A stretch of 60,784 nt of DNA from Oscillospiraceae bacterium (GTDB taxonomy: Bacteria > Bacillota > Clostridia > Oscillospirales > Ruminococcaceae): positions 1 through 60,784 of the forward strand of contig JAGAJF010000078.1 in NCBI GenBank assembly GCA_017829005.1, given 5' to 3'. Made by a program: the position numbers and the translations under genes. This document shows, in pieces, positions 52,628 to 60,454 of this stretch. The number at the start of each line of letters is the position of its first letter. Positions within the stretch are counted from its first letter, which is position 1. The notes under the pieces were generated by a model, which was not told the origin of the DNA, did not search any database, and saw nothing but the letters and a program-made list of their open reading frames with translations.

Positions 52628-54025
52628 ATGGGCAATATCTTAATTGGGGCGGCGAGGGCCTTCCCCGATACTAAAATTCCCCTTGAAGAGGAATTTTTCA
52701 GAAATGTTATTGAGGTTTGTTCGGGTATTTACCGCGGCGAGCCGCCCTGGGCTTATGTGAAAAGGTCGGGGCTTTACGGTAAGGGGGAAAGGAGAATTTC
52801 TCAGCTTGGGTGCGCTAAAGTCCTTTGCGACAGTCTTGCTTCTCTTACCTTTTCAAGTCAGGCGGATATTTTCTGCAAAAGTCCCCTTCAGCAGGAATAT
52901 GCTTTGCGCATTTTGCAGGAAAACGGCTTCTGGGAAAAGGCTCCCGCTTTTTTCAGCAGGGCTTATGCCCTTGGCGGCGGCGCTATGAAAATTTACATTG
53001 ACGGGGGCAGGGTTTCCATAGATTACATCTCTGCCGAGGATTTTATCCCTGTGGGAAGCGGCAGGGGCGGTATCTGCGAGGGAATTTTCGGAAGCAGATT
53101 TCTTAGGGGCGGAAGGGAATTTGCCTTATTCGAGAGGCACGGAATGAAGAACGGTCACGCTGTTATTGACCGTAAGCTTTTTGAAATGAAGGGCGGTTCT
53201 CTTTCAGGCGAGGTCCCTGTTGATGCGGTCTTTGAGGGACTTTCGGAAAGGTCGGAATATCCTGCCATGGACGTACCCATGTTTGCCTATTTTCGCCCTG
53301 CGGGGGACAACAATCTGTCGGAAGGGTCTCTTTTGGGGCTTAGCTGCTTTGCTAACTGCACCGACACGTTAAAGGCGCTTGACATCGCTTTTGACAGCTT
53401 TTCACGGGAATTCGTGCTGGGTCGAAAGAGGATAATCGTGCCGAGCTCCTGCATTCGGACGGTGGTTGACCCCGACACGGGCAGGATAAGCAGGTATTTT
53501 GATGCTGACGACGAGGTGTATCAGGCGCTTAAATGCGACGAGGAACAGGACCTCAAGATCACCGACAATACCTGCGAGCTTAGAGTTTCGGAACACGTGG
53601 AGGCTATAAATGCGCTGCTGGACATTTTATGCTTTCAGGTGGGGCTGTCCTCGGGCACGCTGTCCTTTAACAGCTCCGCAGGGCTGCGGACGGCTGCGGA
53701 GGTCAAAAGTATGGAGACCCGAACCGAAATTACTATGCAGACTAACCGATGTCTGGCGGCGGAGCTTATCGAAAATGCTGTTAAGTGCATTATCCGCTGC
53801 GGTCAGATGTGCGGCGCGCTCCCCCTCGAGGAGGTGAATGTGAGGGTTTCCTTCTCGGACAAGCAGACCGTTGACAGGGACGAGATAATCGACAGGAACA
53901 TTAAGCTTGTTGAAGCAGGGCTTATAAGTCGGGTCTCCGCTGTTATGGCGGCTCTGGAATGCTCCGAGGAGGACGCTGTGAGGGAGCTTGAGAAAATTGA
54001 AAAGGAAAGGGGTTTACTTAAATGA
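52628..54025 (+). CDS. Phage portal protein (SPP1 gp6-like)
   Basis: Portal forms the dodecameric DNA gateway at one capsid vertex. The 465-aa protein begins MGNILIGAARAFPDTKIPLE behind ACAGGAGG, has the wing/stem region with DKLKALDIAFDSF-like TDTLKALDIAFDSF and a basic-acidic C-terminal crown. Position between terminase and scaffold, and the segment SAGLRTAAEVKSMETRTE, fit the SPP1/gp6 portal family. It overlaps the next gene by 4 bp (ATGA). Confidence 0.88.
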   Translation: MGNILIGAARAFPDTKIPLEEEFFRNVIEVCSGIYRGEPPWAYVKRSGLYGKGERRISQLGCAKVLCDSLASLTFSSQADIFCKSPLQQEYALRILQENGFWEKAPAFFSRAYALGGGAMKIYIDGGRVSIDYISAEDFIPVGSGRGGICEGIFGSRFLRGGREFALFERHGMKNGHAVIDRKLFEMKGGSLSGEVPVDAVFEGLSERSEYPAMDVPMFAYFRPAGDNNLSEGSLLGLSCFANCTDTLKALDIAFDSFSREFVLGRKRIIVPSSCIRTVVDPDTGRISRYFDADDEVYQALKCDEEQDLKITDNTCELRVSEHVEAINALLDILCFQVGLSSGTLSFNSSAGLRTAAEVKSMETRTEITMQTNRCLAAELIENAVKCIIRCGQMCGALPLEEVNVRVSFSDKQTVDRDEIIDRNIKLVEAGLISRVSAVMAALECSEEDAVRELEKIEKERGLLK

Positions 54026-54399
54026 ATGAGGAAATTTTAAAGGAAGAGGTCGTTTCTGAGGTTTCGGAGGAAGAGACTTCGGAAGAAGAGGTTTCCGAGG
54101 AAACCAATTCACGTGAGGAGGAGCTTATGGCTGCTCTTGCGGCGGCGGAAAGGGAAAATGCTTATCTCAGGGCGAAATGCGTTTGCGCCGAGCTGGGTGT
54201 GCCCGGGGCTATGACGGAGGACGTTATTTGTCTGGGCAGATTTTACGCAGAGAGAGACGGGGTGGAATTTGAGGAGGCGGCAAGAGCTGCATTCGGAAGA
54301 ATTTCCGCTTCGGGGGGCGGTATCACCACGGGGGTCGCTGCCGAAAGATCAAAGGGTGAGAGCTTCGCTCTGAGAAGGGCTTTCGGGCTGAAAGGGTAA
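54022..54399 (+). CDS. Phage scaffolding-type protein (probable)
   Basis: A 125-aa, strongly acidic protein: an N-terminal Glu/Ser-rich stretch (EEVSEEETSEEEVSEE), a coiled coil (about 35-55) and a small C-terminal region. Size, charge and its place between portal and capsid fit a capsid scaffold. It is a positional assignment. Translation is coupled to portal by the overlapping ATGA. Confidence 0.6.
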   Translation: MNEEILKEEVVSEVSEEETSEEEVSEETNSREEELMAALAAAERENAYLRAKCVCAELGVPGAMTEDVICLGRFYAERDGVEFEEAARAAFGRISASGGGITTGVAAERSKGESFALRRAFGLKG

Positions 54400-54466
54400 G
54401 CCCGAAGTATTCCAATAATCACACATCAATCAATTTTATTTTTAAATTTACGGAGGTATTTGATCT

Positions 54467-55336
54467 ATGAACACTATTACACTTGCTAAGAAGTACGCAT
54501 CTCTCCTTGACGAGACCTACAGAGAAAACGCTAAGACTGCTGTGCTTGAGTCCGACGCTGCTCTTGCGAGAGAGGGGGCTAACGCCAATGAGATAGTTAT
54601 CCCCAAGCTCTCTATGGACGGGCTGGCGGATTATTCCAGAAACAGCGGTTATGTGGACGGCAATGTGAGCCTTACATGGCAGACTGTTAAGTACAGCTAC
54701 GAGAGAGGCAGAATGTTCTCCGTGGACGCTATGGACAACGAGGAGAGTCAGAGCATTGCTTTCGGCGCTCTGGCAGGAGAATTTGTGAGAACCAAGGCTG
54801 TTCCCGAGCTGGACGCTTTCAGATTTGCTTCCATTGCGGGCACAAGCGGCATTTCCACGGAGTCGGGCGATCTTGCGACAGGCGAGGAGGCTGCGGCGGC
54901 TGTGAGAACGGCTGTCAGCGCTATGGACGCTGCGGAGGTTCCTTCCGAGGACAGGATCCTCTTTATCACCCCTGTTCTCAAGGGTATGATCGACGATATG
55001 GACACTACAAAGTCAAGAGCTGTTATGGCGGGCTTTGACCAGATCATAGTGGTTCCTCAGTCAAGATTTTACTCGGCTGTTAAGCTGAACGACGGCGTTT
55101 CAAGCGGCGAAGAGGGCGGCGGCTATTCTAAGGCGACAGGCGGCAAGAACATCAATTTTATGATAGTTCACAAGCCTGCGGTAATTCAGTTTACCAAGCA
55201 CGCTCTCCCCAAGATAATCAGCCCTGCCAATAATCCCGATGCTGATTCCTGGAAGTACGGCTACAGAAGCTACGGTCTCTGCTCCGTTTATGCCAACAAG
55301 GCGGCAGGCATTTACTGCCACACTGCTACTGTCTGA
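54467..55336 (+). CDS. Phage major capsid protein (probable)
   Basis: A 289-aa protein with its own strong ribosome site (TTACGGAGG), as expected for an abundant capsid. Sequence features such as NEIVIPKLSMDGLADYSRNS, LTWQTVKYSYERGRMFSVDA and a C-terminal VHKPAVIQFTKHALPKIISP are like the capsid proteins of N4 gp56-like/HK97-fold Firmicutes phages. No prohead protease gene lies nearby, so maturation is probably without cleavage or the protease is elsewhere. Confidence 0.8.
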   Translation: MNTITLAKKYASLLDETYRENAKTAVLESDAALAREGANANEIVIPKLSMDGLADYSRNSGYVDGNVSLTWQTVKYSYERGRMFSVDAMDNEESQSIAFGALAGEFVRTKAVPELDAFRFASIAGTSGISTESGDLATGEEAAAAVRTAVSAMDAAEVPSEDRILFITPVLKGMIDDMDTTKSRAVMAGFDQIIVVPQSRFYSAVKLNDGVSSGEEGGGYSKATGGKNINFMIVHKPAVIQFTKHALPKIISPANNPDADSWKYGYRSYGLCSVYANKAAGIYCHTATV

Positions 55337-55368
55337 TTTATTCTTCGGGGGAAAGGGGGTGGTGCTGT

Positions 55369-55695
55369 TTGATTTTTCCCGATTATGATTTTTACAGGAC
55401 GGTTTTCGGCGGCGGGGAGGAGGAAGAGGTCATTATGCCCTTTATCCGCTGTGCTACCGATATCCTCGGCGGAGTCGTTCAAAACTGCTATTTTTCCAAA
55501 GAGGAACAGACTGAGCTTTTCAGGGCGGTTTGCGCTCAGGCTGAGTTTATGTCCGAAAATGAGGGCTTTTCTTCGGTGAAGATAGGAGAGTTTTCGGCTG
55601 AATATGCAGAGAGCGGTACAATTTGCCAAAGAGCTTTTGCTATTCTTGAAAAGTCGGGGCTTTTATTCAGAGGTGATGTGGAGGTGAGGGTCTGA
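55369..55695 (+). CDS. Phage head-tail connector (probable)
   Basis: A 108-aa helical protein immediately after the capsid gene, the standard location for a gp6/gp15-type adaptor that joins portal to tail. It starts MIFPDYDFYRTVFGGGEEEE at TTG 55369 behind AAAGGGGGTGG. The assignment is by position and helical content. Confidence 0.6.
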   Translation: MIFPDYDFYRTVFGGGEEEEVIMPFIRCATDILGGVVQNCYFSKEEQTELFRAVCAQAEFMSENEGFSSVKIGEFSAEYAESGTICQRAFAILEKSGLLFRGDVEVRV

Positions 55696-56033
55696 TGCAT
55701 ATGCCGTACAGGCTCCTTGACGGGAGCTGCATCTTAAGGATCTATGGCAGCGGTGATATTTTCGGGGACAGAGAGGTAATTTCCGAAAGGCGGCTCGAGA
55801 GAGTCCGCATTGAGATATACCGTCAGAAAAATGCGGACAAAAACGGTGAGGCTGTTTTCTCCTGCGGCAGGGTATTTTATGACTGCGGCAGAAGTGTTCC
55901 CGAGGATATTGTTTTCTCGCAAGGCGGGGAATGCTCGGTGATAATCAGGGGTGAGGAATTTCGGGTCACGGAGATGAAATATCATTACGGCGGCGGAAGG
56001 CTCAGGTTTATTGTGATGGAACTTGCAGGCTGA
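55695..56033 (+). CDS. Phage minor capsid or head-completion protein (probable)
   Basis: A 112-aa mainly beta protein whose ATG overlaps the previous stop by one base. Residues such as RIEIYRQKNADKNGEAVF and KYHYGGGRLRFIVMELAG suggest a small beta-barrel head-completion (stopper) protein. Its last codons run straight into the tandem-repeat region; the stop TGA at 56031-56033 lies in the first copy of a 10-bp GCAGGCTGAG repeat. Confidence 0.6.
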   Translation: MHMPYRLLDGSCILRIYGSGDIFGDREVISERRLERVRIEIYRQKNADKNGEAVFSCGRVFYDCGRSVPEDIVFSQGGECSVIIRGEEFRVTEMKYHYGGGRLRFIVMELAG

Positions 56034-56445
56034 GGCAGGCTGAGGCAGGCTGAGCCTGCTGCCGTTCGTTCTGTAATTTATTCGGGCAGCAGGCAGGCGG
56101 CTCGGTAACGGCAGGCTGAGCCTGCAGCTGTTCGTTCTGTAATTTATTCGGGCGGCAGGCAGACGGCTCGGTAACGGCAGGCTGAGCCTGCTGCCGTTCG
56201 TTCTGTAATTTATTCGGGCGGCAGGCAAACGGCTCGGTAACGGCAGGCTGAGCCTGCCGTCGTTCGTTCTGTAATTTATTCGGGCCGCAGGTAGGCGGCT
56301 CGGTAACGGCAGGCTGAGCCTGCAGCCGTTCGTTCTGAAATCTTTTTGGGCGGCAGGCAGACGGCTCGGTAACGGCAGGCTGAGCCTGCAGCCGTTCGTT
56401 CTGTAATTTATTCGGGCGGCAGGCAGGCGGCCCGGTAACGATACA
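56024..56445. repeat. 66-bp tandem repeat array inside the phage head-tail genes
   Basis: Three copies of a 10-mer, GCAGGCTGAG (56024-56053), lead into about six copies of a 66-bp unit. The anchor word GGCTCGGTAAC (GGCCCGGTAAC in the last) recurs at exactly 66-bp intervals: 56099, 56165, 56231, 56297, 56363 and 56429. Each unit holds the palindrome GCAGGCTGAGCCTGC and TTCGTTCTGTAATTTATTCG with a few substitutions. All plus-strand frames carry stops. Since 66 is divisible by 3, long minus-strand frames stay open but look artefactual. It is not a CRISPR, as there are no unique spacers. Confidence 0.9.
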
Positions 56446-56501
56446 ATAAATGCCAAAATATCCAAATTTAAAGAATAAAGTTCGTTTGAAAGGAGGACGA
56501 A

Positions 56502-56846
56502 ATGAAAATAGAAAGCAGTGAAAAGCTTTTGGAGGTGCTTTGCGGGGCAGCGGGAGTCGGGGCATACGGTTCGGGGGAGATCACTATTCTTCCCAAGGGG
56601 ACCGGCGGCTTTGTTAAGCTGTATGACGGGGGCATTGTGAGGACTAAGGCGGTCATTTCCGCTTCTGGCTTCGGCGGCAGGAGAGATCTGCTCAGACTGG
56701 CGGACGGTGTTGCCGAAAAGCTTGCCGCTTTTTCGGGGGAAGGCATTATTAAGGTGATCTCCCCATTTCCTGCAGTAATTGCGGTGGCTGAGGAAAACGG
56801 GTTTATCCGCATTGAAAAGGAAATTGAGATAATTTACAGGGGGTGA
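56502..56846 (+). CDS. Small phage head-tail protein (probable)
   Basis: A 114-aa alpha/beta protein beginning MKIESSEKLLEVLCGAAGVG behind GAAAGGAGG. It has the size and position of the tail-completion or tail-terminator proteins that follow head-completion genes. No firm family match. It is separated from its upstream neighbour by the 66-bp array. Confidence 0.55.
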   Translation: MKIESSEKLLEVLCGAAGVGAYGSGEITILPKGTGGFVKLYDGGIVRTKAVISASGFGGRRDLLRLADGVAEKLAAFSGEGIIKVISPFPAVIAVAEENGFIRIEKEIEIIYRG

Positions 56847-56850
56847 CTTT

Positions 56851-57279
56851 GTGACGGTGAGTGAGGCTTTGAACAGCTTTGGCGAGGGTGAATTCCTTGA
56901 CCGGTTCGGTTATATCCTGGGAATTGATTTGTCCGAAAAGGGTGACAGCTCCCCTGAACTGTTTACGGCGGTGACTGAGGGGGTATGCGGCATTTCGGCA
57001 GATATGTCCCCGAGAGTCATCATCAGAGATTTTGTGGACGGTGACAGGGCGGTGCCTGTTTCAAAGAGGGCTGAGATAAGGCTTGAGTTTCTGCTTATTG
57101 CCGGTGACGGGGTGCAGGAGATGATACTAAATTCGGCTGAGAATGGCGTTCCTCTCAGGTGCGTTTATATGGGCGGAGACGGTGTGGCTTTCCTTGGGAA
57201 TATGCTTGTTTCCGAGGCTCCCTCCGCTCCCTCGGAGGTTTACGGTATAAGGATAAAGGCGGTTTTTTCCGCTTGCTAA
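56851..57279 (+). CDS. Phage structural protein, possibly tail completion or tail tube
   Basis: A 142-aa protein starting at GTG 56851, 4 bp after the previous gene. The middle is beta-rich (VPVSKRAEIRLEFLLIAGDG) and the C-terminus ends GIRIKAVFSAC. Position suggests a tail terminator or tail tube, but I cannot place it in a family. Confidence 0.5.
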   Translation: MTVSEALNSFGEGEFLDRFGYILGIDLSEKGDSSPELFTAVTEGVCGISADMSPRVIIRDFVDGDRAVPVSKRAEIRLEFLLIAGDGVQEMILNSAENGVPLRCVYMGGDGVAFLGNMLVSEAPSAPSEVYGIRIKAVFSAC

Positions 57280-57293
57280 AAGGGGGTTATTTT

Positions 57294-57674
57294 TTGGGCG
57301 TTTATCTTAAAATAGGCAGCTTTGATGTGAGCAGGTTTATTACGGCTAACAGATACTCTGCGGTGACTTCTCCCGTTTATGACGAGGAAAGCGCATTTGT
57401 GAACATTTACGGAGAGAAAATTTGCACCAGAACGGGTCATGAGGTGACGGTCAAGGCGGTCCTTTCCGATGTGGACGATAATACGGCGGCAGGGCTTTCT
57501 GCAGCTTTTGAAAGCGAAAGCATAAGAGTAAAATATTCCGCTCCCGAGGAGAAAGAAGCGGATTTTTACGGGGTAAGGCTTTCACTTTCTCTGGATAGGG
57601 TATTTGGCGGAAAACAGTTCTGGACGGCGGAGATTGAGCTTCACGCTGCCTTTGTCCCAGAGGACTGTCTTTAG
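57294..57674 (+). CDS. Phage structural protein, possibly tail tube
   Basis: A 126-aa protein. The start is TTG 57294 (MGVYLKIGSFDVSRFITANR) behind AAAGGGGG; the longer in-frame extension overlaps the previous gene and is arginine-rich shadow sequence. FVNIYGEKICTRTGHEVTVK and FWTAEIELHAAFVPE are beta strands like those of tail-tube or Dit-type proteins. It overlaps the next gene by about 70 bp. Confidence 0.5.
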   Translation: MGVYLKIGSFDVSRFITANRYSAVTSPVYDEESAFVNIYGEKICTRTGHEVTVKAVLSDVDDNTAAGLSAAFESESIRVKYSAPEEKEADFYGVRLSLSLDRVFGGKQFWTAEIELHAAFVPEDCL

Positions 57675-58929
57675 CTTAAACGAATATGACATTAAGATCG
57701 GCGGTATTCCCGTTGACGGCAGGGATATTGCTTCAATTCGGCTCATACGGCAGAGTGAAAATATGCCCATTAAGGGTATCGTCAGCTCCGAGCTTATTCT
57801 GAAGGTTAGGACGGCTGAAAGCTTTTCGCCCAATGCGGCGGTCTCCCTTACGGTATCGGGGGCGGCGGATATGAGCTTTTGTCCCCATTTTATTAGCAGC
57901 ATAAAAAGGCGAGGGGGGCTTGTTACGATCCGTGCCTTTGACAGAATGAGAATGACCGAAAATGATTTCAGGGACAGCGCTTACAAGGAAGAAAATGAGC
58001 CTTATATCACTTCCCAGGTACTGGGGGATATTGCAGACCAGTGCGGCTTCAAGCCCTGTTCGCTGAGCTTTTCGGCAGTTCCCCGTCTTTATTACAAGGA
58101 TATTCACGGGAAAAAGATAAGGGAAATTTTAAATCATCTTTCGGAAAACGGGGTGGGGGTATGGTACTGTTCCGATGACGAAGAGCTTAAATTCACCCCC
58201 TTCTTAGCTGCTTCGGGCAGCGTGGGTATTGACGAAGCAAAAAGCGCTCCCTTGTTCATTCACTCGGAAAAGGGTCCATTTACGGCTGTATATGCAAAAA
58301 ACACAGCCACAGGAGAGGTCTTTTCCGCCGGGGACGGCACAGATTTCAGACACATTCTGAAGCTGTCAGGAAAGCTTTTTGACAGCAGCCTGACAGGAGC
58401 GGCAATGTCACGTATAGCACAAATGGTATGGCGCTCATTTTACTGCGCTCATGCTCATATTTCCGCTGCTCCCTGCGGTCTGACGGAGTTTATTTTCGGG
58501 GATACCTTCGGGCTTATTTCCGTAAGGACGGAGGTTTGCTTCGGGGCAGGTATGGTCTTTGCAAAGGCTGAAACTGCCGATATCTGCGAGGACGAGTCGG
58601 ATTACACCGATCTTGTGGGGTATGAGCTTCGCAAGCGCATTGAGGCTGATCGGAAATACGGCAGCACGGTGCTTACCGACAAGGGCGTGGGCTTTACAAG
58701 TCACACGGGGAGCGACCTTGGAGAGGGGGATATCTCCTTCTTTTCGGCAGTTGGCGACAGGGTGACGGAATTTGAGGGGGCTATGCTGGACGGGGTTATG
58801 CCCGACAGCATTACGGCTCTTTCTGACACCATTACCAGATTTGTTTACGGAAATACGGCTTATATTTTAAGCTATGATGTGAGCGATGACGGTTCAAAAA
58901 GCAATATCAGGCTCGCAAGGGAGGAATGA
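57604..58929 (+). CDS. Phage tail/baseplate hub protein (probable, gpD/gp27-like)
   Basis: A protein of up to 441 aa. The region GGLVTIRAFDRMRMTENDFR followed by ILNHLSENGVGVWYCSDDEE and the later beta domain resemble late-control gene D/XkdQ-type hub proteins that form the trimeric base of a tail. The start is uncertain: TTG 57604 overlaps the previous gene by 71 bp, and TTG 57634 is the next in-frame option. In most phages the tape-measure gene lies just before the hub; here there is no room for one. Confidence 0.55.
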   Translation: MAENSSGRRRLSFTLPLSQRTVFSLNEYDIKIGGIPVDGRDIASIRLIRQSENMPIKGIVSSELILKVRTAESFSPNAAVSLTVSGAADMSFCPHFISSIKRRGGLVTIRAFDRMRMTENDFRDSAYKEENEPYITSQVLGDIADQCGFKPCSLSFSAVPRLYYKDIHGKKIREILNHLSENGVGVWYCSDDEELKFTPFLAASGSVGIDEAKSAPLFIHSEKGPFTAVYAKNTATGEVFSAGDGTDFRHILKLSGKLFDSSLTGAAMSRIAQMVWRSFYCAHAHISAAPCGLTEFIFGDTFGLISVRTEVCFGAGMVFAKAETADICEDESDYTDLVGYELRKRIEADRKYGSTVLTDKGVGFTSHTGSDLGEGDISFFSAVGDRVTEFEGAMLDGVMPDSITALSDTITRFVYGNTAYILSYDVSDDGSKSNIRLAREE

Positions 58930-59570
58930 GTATGAGTTTTATTGCGGGGTATATTCTGGGCAGCGGCACCAATCAGGAGATCGACCCGAGAGTGAAAAAG
59001 CTTGACGAAGCTCCCACCCTTTGGAAATTCGATATTGCAGACGGCTGGGACGTTCGTGTGAAGATAGCTTCCGATGTGGATAATATGCAGTATTTTCAGT
59101 TTGGAAACACTCACGGCGGAATTGTAAATTACATCACAGAGTGGTCCATCTACTACTGCGTTTATCTGAACAATAAGTTCAGATATGCAAGCTGCTTTAC
59201 CAATTTCTGGACAAAAAGACAGGAAAATTATCAGAATGCGGATGTTGCAAACAGACTGTACGGCGTTTACGAATATTCGGGATTTCAAATTTCTTCGGGG
59301 GAAATGACCGTTTACAGAGGAGGGTCAAATTTTCTGAATCTGGAAGTGGCTGGCACTTATGTTAAAAGCGAAACGCCTTACAGCTGGACTCTTGAGGAGG
59401 AAAGGATAAAGGGTGAAACCTCCACTTCTATGGGAAGCTTTTCCCATTCGAAAAATGATTTCGGCGGAAGTCAGTACGGCGGAAGCTATATCGTAAACGG
59501 CGGCGCCGACGATTTTCTGCAGGCTGTTTACGGGCTGTATGCCGTATGCAGAAGCCTTGCAGATCAATAA
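58926..59570 (+). CDS. Phage tail-region protein, unknown
   Basis: A 214-aa protein whose ATG overlaps the previous stop by 4 bp. It is aromatic-rich (WSIYYCVYLNNKFRYASCF) with no domain I recognise. By position it is a baseplate or tail-tip component. Confidence 0.6.
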   Translation: MSMSFIAGYILGSGTNQEIDPRVKKLDEAPTLWKFDIADGWDVRVKIASDVDNMQYFQFGNTHGGIVNYITEWSIYYCVYLNNKFRYASCFTNFWTKRQENYQNADVANRLYGVYEYSGFQISSGEMTVYRGGSNFLNLEVAGTYVKSETPYSWTLEEERIKGETSTSMGSFSHSKNDFGGSQYGGSYIVNGGADDFLQAVYGLYAVCRSLADQ

Positions 59571-59582
59571 AGGAGATTTTTT

Positions 59583-59930
59583 ATGGAAGAAATTGTTATG
59601 GTCAGAGGAGATACTCTGAAGCTCCGTATCGAAAGCATCATATCTTCCGATGGTGATGAGTACATTCTTTCGGACACGGACGTGATATATATCGATCTGA
59701 GAAAAGAAAATGACCCAGGAACAGCGGTGATAAGCAAACAAATTACCGCTGCCGATCACTCGGAGGACGGACTGCCCATTGTTCTTTATCCCGGTGAAAC
59801 GGCGGATATTCCCTTTGGCAATTACGTTTTTGATGTTCGTCTTGTGATCGATCCGGATAATATCTTTACTATTGTTCCGGCGACAAGACTGAAAATCGTC
59901 CGCAATATTACCGGGATCCCCAGGGGGTGA
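59583..59930 (+). CDS. BppU-like baseplate N-terminal domain protein (probable)
   Basis: A 115-aa beta protein. VMVRGDTLKLRIES followed by SDTDVIYIDLRKEND and FGNYVFDVRLVIDPDN follow the pattern of the N-terminal domain of phage baseplate upper proteins, which attaches receptor-binding proteins to the baseplate. ATG 59583 follows AAAGGAG. Confidence 0.6.
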   Translation: MEEIVMVRGDTLKLRIESIISSDGDEYILSDTDVIYIDLRKENDPGTAVISKQITAADHSEDGLPIVLYPGETADIPFGNYVFDVRLVIDPDNIFTIVPATRLKIVRNITGIPRG

Positions 59931-59934
59931 TGAT

Positions 59935-60189
59935 ATGGCTGTGGTGGAAAAAGCTCTGACGGGCAATATTTCAAGGGTCTCACTCACAGGAGTGATAAAT
60001 GCTTCGGCAGGACTTACGGGTAATCTGGATATGGGGAAAAAGTCTTCCGCTAATGATTACAATACTCTTGTGAACAAGCCGAAGATCAACGGTGTTGTCC
60101 TTAACTCGGACAGGTCGTTTGAAGAGCTGGGAGTTCACACTCTGACAAATGATGAGATACTTGAGATCTTAACAGAGGCGGGATTATAA
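59935..60189 (+). CDS. Small phage tail-fibre-associated protein
   Basis: An 84-aa protein. The segment DYNTLVNKPKINGVVLNSDR is a short collagen-fibre-like module common in tail-fibre gene regions of gut Firmicutes phages. It starts 4 bp after the previous gene. Confidence 0.6.
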   Translation: MAVVEKALTGNISRVSLTGVINASAGLTGNLDMGKKSSANDYNTLVNKPKINGVVLNSDRSFEELGVHTLTNDEILEILTEAGL

Positions 60190-60202
60190 AAAGGGGGTTT
60201 CT

Positions 60203-60454
60203 ATGAAGAAATACACAAGACTTGACAGCAGCGGTCTGCTTTTCTTATCGGAACAGTTAATTGATCGCATTGACAATTCAAAGGTCAAAGTTGACAGTAT
60301 CATTTCCGCTGAAAGCACTAATGACAAAGCTGCCGCAAGCAAGGCGGTTTATGATCTTGTGGCTGAAGCGATTTCGGATTGTGTTAAGGTCGAAGATATG
60401 CACGCTGTCACAAGCGCGGAAGTTGCAGAGATAGCCGGACAGGTATGGGGGTGA
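60203..60454 (+). CDS. Small phage tail-fibre region protein
   Basis: An 83-aa protein, MKKYTRLDSSGLLFLSEQLI followed by a helical stretch with AESTNDKAAASKAVYDLVAE, typical of the short coiled-coil connectors in tail-fibre clusters. AGGGGG precedes the ATG. It overlaps the next gene by one base. Confidence 0.6.
   Translation: MKKYTRLDSSGLLFLSEQLIDRIDNSKVKVDSIISAESTNDKAAASKAVYDLVAEAISDCVKVEDMHAVTSAEVAEIAGQVWG

Noticed and set aside
56024-56445. CRISPR array
   Set aside because: All 66 bp of each unit are conserved; there are no unique spacers and no cas genes.
55734-56565. Minus-strand frames of 243 and 185 aa encoding 22-residue repeats over the 66-bp array
   Set aside because: They stay open only because the repeat length is divisible by three. 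They lack ribosome sites and extend antisense into real phage genes.
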